Positions 38,301 to 50,300 of a stretch of DNA of 64,000 bases are shown here, piece after piece. The first letter of the stretch is position 1. Each line of letters opens with the position of its first letter. Below the pieces are notes generated by a model. It saw nothing but the letters and a program-made list of their open reading frames with translations, was not told the DNA's origin and did no database searches. The position numbers and the translations under genes were made by a program. Source of the DNA: Lytechinus variegatus (lineage: Eukaryota; Echinodermata; Echinoidea; Temnopleuroida; Toxopneustidae); NCBI RefSeq assembly GCF_018143015.1, contig NC_054740.1, positions 73,987,856-74,051,855 on the forward strand, written 5' to 3'.

Positions 38301-41300
38301 AAGGATTCGACGGCAAAATTTGTTAATGTTTGGCGTCCCAGCTTAAAGCCTTGCTAAAACACTAAGGAAGAGCGTACGGCTGGATGCCAAGCGCACTTTT
38401 GCGTGAAAGTGTCATTTTAGTGTGAAATGTGAAGGAATGTCAAAAATCACGCATTTTGATAATTTGACGGAATAGGTTGAAACTTTTATTACCTTTGATA
38501 TGCGATCCTTTTTATTTGGATTTTTAAATTATGAATCTGATATTAAAATATACATTTCAAATTTGAATATTACACACACTTATCTGGCACAGTGAAACAT
38601 AAAACCGCGATTTCCTCAAAATAAAAGTTTGTGAAAACTATCAATAGTTTTAAGTTTTTTTACACGTTAAATTCTTTGGTTTAAATGCGTTTACCCATTG
38701 GATGTATAGTAAGAAAATCGTGGGAGCAAGAACTCCCCCTTGAGGTACCCCTACAGAAAGTTTTTTTCTCGGCAGAAAGCTTTCCTTGTGAAAAAAACAT
38801 CCTGATTTCTATTCTAAGGGTAACATGTTAACCACTTAAGCATATTTCCTACTATTGTTGCATCATAAGAGTAGAATCTCATGGTCTATATACACAAACG
38901 AAACATTTCGATATATCTAAAAAAAAAAACATGCTCCTATTTTTTCTTTTAAACTCGTCTATTTTAACGCGTTAATCGAATAAACACAAAATTCATGATA
39001 ATTGTCATGTCACTATATAGTGAAGTTGTAAGATATATCATTTGTTTGCTATCCGAAAGATAATAATGTACATTTACCGGATGCGCATTAAAAAAAATCC
39101 TAATCCCAATCTCTAATCCTATAAAGGAACTTCTAGGGCTCAATCAGCACAATAGGCACCATCACCTTATAATAAATTTTGAGGTGACTAAAGATATATT
39201 TTTTTATTCGAATCGAATATTTTAACAGAATGTTCTCGATTGCGTAATGCTAGTCCAGGGGCCTGTTGCAGAAATAGTTGCGTTTAAAAACAACTAAAAA
39301 TCCATTCTAAGTCATTAACCATGCATCCCTTTGGTTTAAAGTCAATTTCATGTGTGATTAATCACGTTTGATTAAAGATGTCATGGCTATCTTCTTAAGC
39401 CTTCGTGTTTTCAAATATAAGTATCGGCCTGCAGGTTGTTGGCTGAAAATCTAAAAAAGGAAATAAAAATAGTGAATGAAGACATGATTGGGTGTGTACT
39501 TTATTCAACGCAATAACGAAGCTTGGATTGAGAGTTCTGACAAAAGACTTATAGCTCTGTGTTTAATGAATCATATCGCATGAAATTCAAGCCAGTTGTA
39601 TGGAAAAATGCTAATTTACGATTACATAAATTATATACAATAGGATTTAGTAATTTCACATTATAATATACTCTATTAAAGTGCCATTCACAATTTTGTA
39701 GGACACGTTGCAGGTACAATGCTTGGCATGATCATCCTCTTTAAACACCGGCGATGTAGTTTTAACCGTATCAGGACATCTACCCCTGGACATCCACCCC
39801 CGGACATCCACCCCCGGGACATCTATACCCCCCGGAGATCTACCCCCGGATATCCCCCCGGATATCTCCCCGGACATCCAGCCCCGGATATCTACCCTCC
39901 GGACATCTAACCCCAAGACATCTACCCCCCCCCCCCATCCAGGGGGCCCGGGCCCCTCTATTGGCGGAGCAGAAAAAAAGAGGGGGAGAGAAAGTAATAG
40001 AAAAGGCAAATAGGAGGAGGAAGACGAGTGAATAAAATAAGATGAGGGGAAGAAAATATATTTAAAAAATAGTGTCACTATGTATGATTTTCGATCTCGC
40101 TTCGCGCTCTCATTGCCTGGTCAATGATATATATCTTTTCAAATGTTTAGGCTGACGTAGAGCTTAAAATATCAAATTTGAAGTCATTATGCGAAACATT
40201 ATTCAACTCGGACATCGTGCTTTGTAAAATTCCGTTTTATGGTCTGAATATCAACATTTTCAGCTCGTGCTGCGCGCTAGTTTTTTTGATTCGCCAGGTA
40301 CCTTCGTTGTGTATTCCATGAAGTTCTAAATGTATCCCTTTTCAGATCTGATTTTTTATCGGTCAAAACTTATCAGTTAGCGCTATGCGCTCGTATTTTG
40401 AATAAGTTATGTATATCTCTATAATAATTCTATAACAAACTTTTTAAAATCCCCTTTTCATGACAGTTTATCAATGAAAAATGTCGACTCGTGATTTGCG
40501 CTCGCATGATCAATTATGAAAAATATGTTTACCCATGCATCAAATCAATAATTAAAACACGGCTTAACATGGCAAGTTTTTGGGGCCTTGGATTCAGCAA
40601 ATTTCGCGCTCTCATAAAGCTTATAAGATCAATAAATAAGATAACATTTTTATGAATTCCTATGAAGTGTCCCTTTTTTCAGAATGGAATATCGGCAAGT
40701 TTCATCTCGCGCTTATACGAAGATGAATAGGAGGATAGTCATCATTTTCATATCATGAATGTTCTTAGAATCTCCCGGACGTAGGTCAAAATCATATTAA
40801 CAAAAAAAAATCAGCTCGCGCTTCGTGTTCGCATCATTTATTTAGTGCAGTCCATATCCACTTCACAATTTCCTTACACGGTTCTTAAAATAGTACTTAG
40901 ATTGAGCCTTTTTGAGATCGGAATATCAAATGTTTTCATTGATCTTCATGATAAAAAATATAGAGTGCCCAGATTCTAGGTCCAAATCTCGAGCATGCAC
41001 ACGCATTTTTATTGAGATAAACAGTTTGTTCATTATTTAAAACGTGCTTAAATTATCCATTTTCAGATAAGAATATATAAAACTTTCTTCTCGTGATTCG
41101 CGCTCGTATTGTTTATTTAGGAAGATACCCACCTGCCCAGTTTTCCTGATTTTCAAAGCATGAACTAGAATATCCCCTTTTGGTCTAAATTTCAATTTTT
41201 CTTTGCTCACGCTTCGCGCTCGCATCAATCGGGTCCAGGGGGGGGGTAGAAGTCCGGGGGGTAAATGTCCGGGGGTAGATGTCCGGGAGTAGATGTCCTA

Positions 41301-44300
41301 GGGGGTACTTGTCCTAGGGGGTACTGGTCCTAAGGGATTGGATTTCCGGGTAGTGGATGTCCGGGGGTGGATGTCCAGGGGGTAGATGTCCTGGAATCAG
41401 TTTTAACTGTTTTTTTTTAACAGCACACAAACAAATTATTTTAGTTGTGGCCGTATGCTCATGATTGACAAAATCTCAAAACTCAAAATTTAAAGAAGAA
41501 AAAGTAATTGTAAACAAAGTCCTTGATCATTTTCAAAACCGATTCAGATAAATCCATGTTTATGAATATTAACAATACCATACACCCAAAATTCAAAAGT
41601 TCATAGCGAAATATTATATCATCATGTTGGTGTCTGAGCTTACAATCAGAGCAAAGAGTCCTGTAATTGTCTGTATATAGATTGAGAATTGCAATTAAGT
41701 AATTGCAGTAGACACGGTAGAGCAAGGCATTGATATTTCAACAAGTATAGTCCAAGAAGCAATTCGGTAGTGTGCCGGTGGCAAGAGATATTTCTTGTCA
41801 CAGGCACACAGGTATCATTTTAGAGTAACGTATATTGAAAACATACGTGGTATTTTGTTAAAAAAATATTTTTTCCATAAAAATTCAAAGATGGGCGTCA
41901 TTATTGCAAATTGTGAATGTTCATCTGCAATGAAAACGTACAAATTCATTCGCGAGACACTTTAGGGTATACATTTTTTTGATGGTCCAAATGTAATGAT
42001 ACACCGAAAACCGGCTCTTTCTGACTCAAATATTTTGGAACCGTCTGTAAAAAAAAAAGTGAAAGTGATTATAATCCACTTTGTCTGTTTATACTTATAT
42101 GAACTTCTCTCTTGCAGTGGGTTGAAAATTTTACTAACACGACGAGGCCAATTTATTTAGTGTAGCAGCTAGGTTCTGTCAACCATTGGAACAACTCCTT
42201 TTCGGGTCTAATTGTCAAAACTCATAGCTCTGCATGCTCGCATTTTATATATACTTTTATAATTATTCTAAAAACTACTTAAAACCCCCTTTTCATATTA
42301 GTTTATAACAAATTCCGACTCGCGTTTCGCGCGCGCATTAATAGATAGAAATATTCATTAATACGCGCATCCTGATTTTCAGGTATGAACGTAATAGATC
42401 GCACTCTCAGGCCAATTAATTCACGAGATATATCTTTTCATGAATTCCTAATAATAGTCCTAGATCGGAATATCAAATAGTTTCAGAGAGCATGCACTTC
42501 GAGCTCGCATCATTGAAAATGTGTGATATTTTTCTGGTTAAATTTCCCCCTTTTTAGATCGGAATATCAAAATTTCTCAGCCCGCACTCGCATAATTCAT
42601 CTAGGAAGATACTTACCCTTTATCATGATTAAGGAGGGATATGTAGAGAAAGTTATTATTCTTCTCCTCCCTATTGGAAATCGTATGAAAACTTCAAATA
42701 AAATCAATTACATGTAACAGAAAAAGAAGGTAGGAACATGACATCATGAGCCCACCTACAGGGGCCGCTGAGCCAGAAGTGGAGGGGGGGGGGCTGACCA
42801 TGCAAACAATTGCAATCATATATTGTCATTTTTACGTTTTTGTACACGGTTTTTGAAAAAAAAAGTGGGGGTGGCTGAAGCCATCCGCTTCCGCGGCCCC
42901 TGACCTATATATTACGACGGCTGGTGTATAAATGTTTTCACAATGCTAATTTAAAAAAATCAATAACTTTGTTATTATCAGATCATGCCACATGCGTTTT
43001 GCACAGTAAAATTTTCCTTTTTTTTCTTTATTTAATGAGTTAACTATTTTCAACCCGGAGTATGATCAGTGTCAAGTGTTTACAGCATTGGTAAGAGTTA
43101 AACACCACTTTAAAAATGATATAAATAATTTAACCTCTGATTGTCATAATTATTCACATCAGCACCCACAGTAAAAAAAAAATCGTTGCCAGGGCCGGGG
43201 GGGGGGCAGGAGCAGTTGCGGTCATAAATTTTGTAACTCATTTTAAGTATGTACTTATACATGTAATTATGTTTATATTAAACTTTACCTTCAAAATGCC
43301 CACCCGATAAATGATGCATGACCCCTTTCGGATAACATACAATGATGGATCTTCCATCTTACCCGAACATTTCTTTAATATTTGTAATATTAGGTCGATT
43401 GATAATATATTAGATAAACGCATTTAAATCAAAGAATTTAAGTTAATTTAATTTGAAAAAAAACTTCGAATTATTGATAGTTATCACAAACTTATTTGAG
43501 TAAATCAGGATTTTATGTTTCATAGTGCCATCTTATGTGTGTGTCTTATTCCAATTTGAAATGTATATTTATTAAACTTATACTTTGAAACTCCAAATAA
43601 GAATGATCGCATATCAAAGGTAGTAAAAAACTTTAAAATATTCCATCAAAATATCCAAATGCATGATTTTCGACATTCTTTCAGATTTTACGCATATCAA
43701 AGAATCGCATATCAAAGATAATAAATAATGTTAACATATTCCGTCAAAATGTCAAAATGCGTGATTTTCTACTTTCTTTAAGAATTTACGCTAAAAATGA
43801 CACTCTCACGCAAAAGTGCGCTTGGCATTCAGCCGTACGCTATTTCAGGATAATTTTGCAAGACTCTTTCCGGGATGCCAAACATTAGCAAATATTATAC
43901 CTCGGTTACATTTGTTCTTTGGCGGCCGTACGGCAAGTCGAAAACAGCTGTTTAAAAAAAAATTATACCAGCAACATAGGTGATCTGAATAAAAATGAAT
44001 AAAATGGCCGTTTTCGACTCGCTGTACGGCCGCCGTAGACCACATGTGACCGAGGTATTAACAAATTTTGCCGTCCAACGTATTAGAAAAATCGTTTTGG
44101 CCGGTCTACAATATATAATTGACAAAAATATTGGCAAGAGGATTGATGGGGATATGATTGCTATTTTTTTTCTTTATTTCTTACGTACCTGTCAGAAAAT
44201 AGTCCAAAGGTCAAAGATCCGGCGGCAGTACCAGCAAAGAAGATTGACTGATTGATACCCTGAACCGCAAACTAAATTGAACTTTTAGAGAATGATACAA

Positions 44301-47300
44301 TGCTATAAATTAAATGTTTTTAAGTAATGCTTTACTAACATTCCCAATTGGGCCAAATTCTTTAAAAGGCGAAGTGATTTATTTGACCATGGAATATGAA
44401 CCCAAATGGGATTCTAGGTTGGATAACAAGTGAGTTATATCAATTTTCAGTGAATGACGGCCATCTTGGACGCCATCCTGGACGCCATCTTGAAAATAAC
44501 TACTTTCCCATATGCGGATTTTGGTAGATTTTAGTATGTTATTCCTGAGGTCAAATAGTACAAAAAACCGTTGAAAAATCATTTGTTGCAATTTGTTCCG
44601 GGTCAAACCATAATATTGACCCGTCTAAATATAGAGAATAGCAGCAGAGTCCGTGGAAAATTATGTTATCCACAAGGTCTAACAAATGTTGGACTAATTC
44701 TCCGCTTGTCTAATAACACATGGGCTTAACCCATTTTGATCTGCTAATAATTTGGTCTAATATATACTTGGTCTCATTCTCGTTTGGTCTAATGACCAAA
44801 TCTTCTGATTGCAAAATAGTTTAATTGCATTTGCAACTCTACATGACCTGTTTTGTTTGTTTGTGAAATGGGGCGACAATCTGTGGTACCCCATCCTCCA
44901 AAAACTGTCGCCTAAATGAGGCGACAATTCGTTCAGGGGTGACAATATTGTGGTGTCGAATTGTGCACAAAATTTTGGTGCAACAGACGTGGCTAATGTG
45001 CTTATGCAGTACTACCTCATCTCGTTGTTGCTGCCCCAACGCACCCATTGGCAGACATCAAATAAAAAAGTATCTATGTAGAAATGTCTAAAGTGTTGAA
45101 TTCAATGAGCATTTTCGTTTTATTTCCGCTGTTAACTTACGTCCTGCTCCACGGTCCTTTCAGCTCCATGGGTGTCATAATACCAACCAGCATCGCAGGA
45201 GATTTCATTGGTTCCATAAAGACTGAGATCTGGGCTAAAATCAACTCCACTGATATTATATCGTCTACAAGATGAATAAACCTTTGTTTTAGTATCATCA
45301 GTGTAGTTCCATGGGATGCCAACCTCTCTCTTTGCAAGAGCACATTCTCTTGATGTGTTAAATCCATAGCTTCCACAATCGACAGGATCCCAGTCTGGTA
45401 TCTTAAAACAAAACGCATTTACCGGAAACTAAACGTTAGTTTTAAGATCACTTATTGTTTTTTTGCTATTGGTATTACTATTATTATTATTCTCATTACT
45501 ATAATCACCGTCGATATTATTATATTGCAGTTATTTCTATTTTAATTCAATTGTTTATATTTGATTACGGAAGGTGTTTCTAAGGTTATTTAGAGGGGTT
45601 GTTACAACCGATAATGTCGCACCAACGCATAATGGCGTAGTTTTTCTAACGCATAATGTCACATGCCGCAACGCATAATGTCACAGCGGTATTTTCTTCA
45701 GGACTCGAGCTACAGATAACATATAAATCATGCTTTCACTTAGTATTTTGAGACACGAGAAAGAGAATTAAATTATTTGGATATCAGGATTACTCTGTGT
45801 ATGGATATTTATCGGTTTATTGCCATTTCGTCTACTGCCTTTTTCCCCACTATCGCATGGTCTGATATGATATCATTTCGTCTACTATTAGTCAACTATC
45901 AACAGAGTCCAATAACCATTTCGTCTAACTACCATTTCGTCTAATAGCCAGTTGGTCTGATAGCCGTTTTGTTTATCATCATTTAGTCATTTTTTTACTT
46001 GGTCCAATATCATTACGTCTATTACCTTTTGGTCTTTTAGCCAATTGGTCTAATAACCACTTGGTGTACTCTCATTCCGTCCATGTTCAATTTGGTCTAA
46101 CTTCAGTTGGTTCGCTATCACTTTGTCTAAACCCATTTCGGCTAACAATCATTTGGTATTGTTGCTATGGGTTCAATCACCCGTTCTATGACAATTACCT
46201 CCCGGACAATCACCCTTCCGGACATTCCCCCCTGACAATTACCCCCTGGACAATTACACCCCTGAGGACAATTACCCCCCGAGGTCAATTACCCCCTGGA
46301 CAATTATCCCCTGGACAATTACCTCCCGGACAATTAGCCCCCTGGACAACTACCCCCCGAGGACAATTACCCCCTGGACAACTACCCCCGAGGACAATTA
46401 CACCCAGGACAACTGCCCCCGAGGATAATTACCCCCTGAGGATAATTACCCCCGGACAATTACCCCCTGGACAACTACCCCCGAGGACAATTACCCCTAG
46501 GACAATTACCCCTGAGTTATTTACTCCCCGGACAATTACCCCCTGGACAACTACCCCCCCCCTCGAGGACAATTACCCCCCCCCCCGGACAATTACCTCA
46601 GGTGTAATCCTCGGGGGTAATTGTCCTCGGGTGGTAATTGTCCTCGGGGGTAATTGTCCTCAGGGGGAAATTGTCCTTGGGTAGTAATTGTCCTCGGGGG
46701 TAATTGTCCGGGGGTAATTGTCCTCGGGGGGGATTGTCAGGGGGTAGTTGTCCGGAAGGTGATTGTCTGGGGGGTAATTGTCCTATAACCAGTGATAGGA
46801 CCTATTAGTGATTGGACCCATGGCAACGATACCAAATGATTGTTAGCCGAAATGGGTTTAGACAAAGTGATAGCGATCCAACTGAAGTTACACCAAATGG
46901 AACATGGACGGAATGAGAGTACACCAAGTGGTTATTAGACCAATTGGCTAAAAGACCAAAAGGTAATAGACGTAATGATATAGGACCAATTGAAAAAAAT
47001 GACTAAATGATAATAAACAAAACGGCTATTAGACCAACTGGCTATTAGACGAAATGGTAATTAGACGAAATGGTTATTGGACTCTGTTGATAGTTGACTC
47101 ACTAATGGTAGACGAAATGATATCATAGCAGACCATGCGATAGTGGGGAAAAAAGCAGTAGACGAAATGGCAATAAACCGATAAATATCCATACAAAGAG
47201 TAATCCTGAATTCCAAATAATTTAATTCTCTTTCTCGTGTCTAAAAATACTTAGCGAAAGCATATTTTGTATGTTATCTGAAGAAAATACCGCTGTGACA

Positions 47301-50300
47301 TTATGCGTTGCAACATGTGACATTATGCGTTGCGACATGTGACATTATGCGTTAGAAAAACTACGACATTATGCGTTGACTGCGACATTATGGTTTCACG
47401 GGCCTAATTACTAGTGGCAGGCCATAGATATTCATTCGAGCCAACCCATTGTTATTTTTTTTATTTTGATATAGCTGATTGACAAAGTGTATGCATATGA
47501 TTGTCCATCTAACGCTGATTCTATTTTGGTAATTACTGAACTTCCTTTTCCCTAATTGGGAAGAAATATCACCAATTTTGGACTATATTTTGACTGGCGG
47601 AAGGATTAGGGCTATTTTGCTGTTTGAGTTGATGAATCTGCTCCCCCCGACGATGTCTTCAAACACGCCAATTTATTTTTAAAATGAGATGGTCGAGGGA
47701 CCCTTTTCTGGTCAGATATGGATTGCCAGATATAAATCCTATCCACTGGTAGTAAACATTCGACCCCCGAATTTCATCCTTATTTTTTATGAATTTTTTA
47801 AAGTGCAAATTTAACACATGAGTCTATGGGGAATGAATTAGGCCTGTGAGACCTATAACCTTGACCATAGCCTATTACATGGGGAATTCCCTAGTGGAAG
47901 AAATACCTGCCCAAATCTTCAGTAGCAGATTGCTTTCACTAGTATACATGTTTCAATCATCAAGGGGTCCAAAAACTGAACTTCTTGGCTATATACAAGG
48001 CTACAAAGGGGGTATAACAGGTAACAAGTTGTTATTAGTAACTAACTCTGTGTTTGTGTACCTAGGCTAGGCTTTGCGTGTGTTTGTCACTGGGTTGCTT
48101 GCAATTTGCATGTTGTCGTGTGTTTTCGTATACCGACGAGCGCTGCTGTAAATCGTGTATTGCACCCATCACAAGATAAAGTACACATTAGATAGGCCTT
48201 GCATCAATTGCGCTTGTGAAATTGGTTCATGGGGAAGGGAATGAGAAGAGAAAACTTTAGAATTTGGCTGAAGAGTGGTGGATTCAAGAGGGAGGGGGGT
48301 AGAGAAAAGCATAGTTAGTATGTTGGGGGGCTGAGAATGAGTTCTACTGCTATCTTGTTCAACTTTTACTGACTTCTGTAGCCCCATTCCATTTAGAATA
48401 CAAGCCATCTAACCCCCTCTCTCCCTGTCTCTTTCTCTTACACCCTGGCTTGGGCCCTTGTCATAGGAAGATGTGAATGTATAGTATGCTTGTATGTTGA
48501 TTCTCATTTCTTTTTATTGTTATCTAATTAAACTCATGTGAATCTGGTATTTATATTGTGGGCAGATCTTGAATCCAGATATGCACACTATTCATATCTA
48601 CAATTTGCATTATAGGATTTGGGCTCTACATTGCATCCATTGTTGAGCTACATATAGGCATGTATGATGTGTGTAACTCCATAGGGCACAAGACATTAGG
48701 AGTAACATTAGAAATGGTCATTACATAACACATCTGTATATTTCATGCATTTCTTTGTGATAAAGTGAGTGTACAGATGTTAAAGAAAAGCCAGGAAGGT
48801 AAATTAAAAAGATATCTTCATGTGCCATACAATACAGGTTTCACGGGCCTAATTACTAGTGGCAGGCCATAGATACATGTATTCATTCGAGCCAACCCAT
48901 TGCTATTTTTTTTATTTTGATATGGCTGATTGACAAAGTGTATGCATATGATTGTCCATCTAACATCACTGATTCTATTTTTGGTAATTACTGAATTTCC
49001 TTTTCCCTAATTGGGAAGAAATATTACAATTTTTTACTATATTTTGACTGGCGGAAGGATTAGGGCTATTTTGCTGTTTGAGGTGATGAATCTGCTCCCC
49101 CGACGATATCTTCAAAACGCCAATTTATTTTTAAAATGAGCCGGTCGAGGGACCCTTTTCTGGTCAGATATGGATTGCCAAATATAAATCCTATCCACTG
49201 GTAAACATTCGACCCCCGAATTTCATCCTTATTTTTTATGAATTTTTTAAAGTGCCAATTAAACACATGAGTCTATGGGGAATGAATTAGGCCTGTGAGA
49301 CCTTATGTGTCGGACGCTCTTGGCATAATGTCGCCATCTGCGAGATTATGCGTTGGTGCGACATTATCGGTTGTAACAGGGGTCCTCACAATACAAGCAC
49401 TGCTTTTTAGTGGATCCCTCCATTTTCTCAGAATTTTAGTTTATAATGTTTGATATTTTACTTATATAATGCTCTGTTTTGGGTTACTTATAAATATCAT
49501 ATATTGTACATGCCTCAATTTATATTGTCTGTATAAGTTCATTGTAAATATTTCGACCACTTTACTTTGTTCTGTTGAAAATGCAATAAATTGAAATCAA
49601 AAAAGGGAAATTAAGGTCTATTAACAATAACAAGTCCCATGATAGATAATAAACCTACCTGTGAATATGATGAATGTGCATAGAATGATATATCTGTAAA
49701 TTTACAATTGACACACACATACACCCTCACACAAAAACAAAACGCAAACGTATCTTCTAAAAAGAATAAGCATTTGGAGCAATTTTTCATTCGCAAACAG
49801 ACGCAATCTTTAAGTGCACCAACAACACCCTTCTTCCTCTGTATTATTTCTGTTTCTCTTCCCCTCTCTCCCTTTTCTTTATCTATCTTTCTCCCCCCCC
49901 CCCCCCCCTCCCCCGTCCCAATATTTAATTGAATTATTTAAGTTTTACCAAATTTTATCTTGTCATATTTTATTACTGTTTCAACGTTCCCATGTGCTAC
50001 TTGACTTCCCCCATTACTTTAAAACGAATCCATTAAATATATTTCTATATTATATTCAGCGATGATAACCCTATATATTCTGGATTATTGACAGATTATG
50101 CATTGATTAATCGTGCACAGAATATTGATGAAATTACCTACATTACCAATATGATAAGGGATGGGACAGTGGCGGCACCCGAGTTTTAACCCAAATAGAC
50201 TGGGCTATTTCGACGCCTTAGAAGACGGGGGGGGGGGGTAATCTCGGCCGTCGATTTTGGCGCGCACATTAAACCTGTGAGATTAAATTCTGCGGAAAAT

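Larger units (their letters stand above)
38309..44075. mobile_element. 5.8-kb element with about 390-bp terminal inverted repeats, hollow
   Basis: The left arm 38309-38697 is repeated inverted at 43413-44075 (the right arm is lengthened by a nested MITE). Shared landmarks: GACGGCAAAATTTG, AATGTTTGGC, GCGTACGGCTG, CCAAGCGCACTTTTGCGTGA and TTAAATGCGTTTA. The arms have diverged by many small changes, so the insertion is not recent. The interior holds other elements and tandem repeats and no recognisable transposase, so the superfamily is unresolved. It fills most of the transporter intron 35679-44188. Confidence 0.8.

Noticed and set aside
37767-38316. Overlapping open frames of 90-156 aa on both strands
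   Set aside because: They lie wholly within the GC-rich MITE with an 8-bp target duplication; several frames are open at once, as expected for repeats.
45137-45418. 93-aa minus-strand frame beginning MRFVLRYQTG
   Set aside because: Wrong frame over the SLC22 extracellular-loop exon; the frame with WYYD and conserved Cys is the real one.
46061-46684. 207-aa Pro/Thr/Gln-rich open frame
   Set aside because: Formed by the GGACAATTACCCCC minisatellite arm; no start context, splice support or family match.
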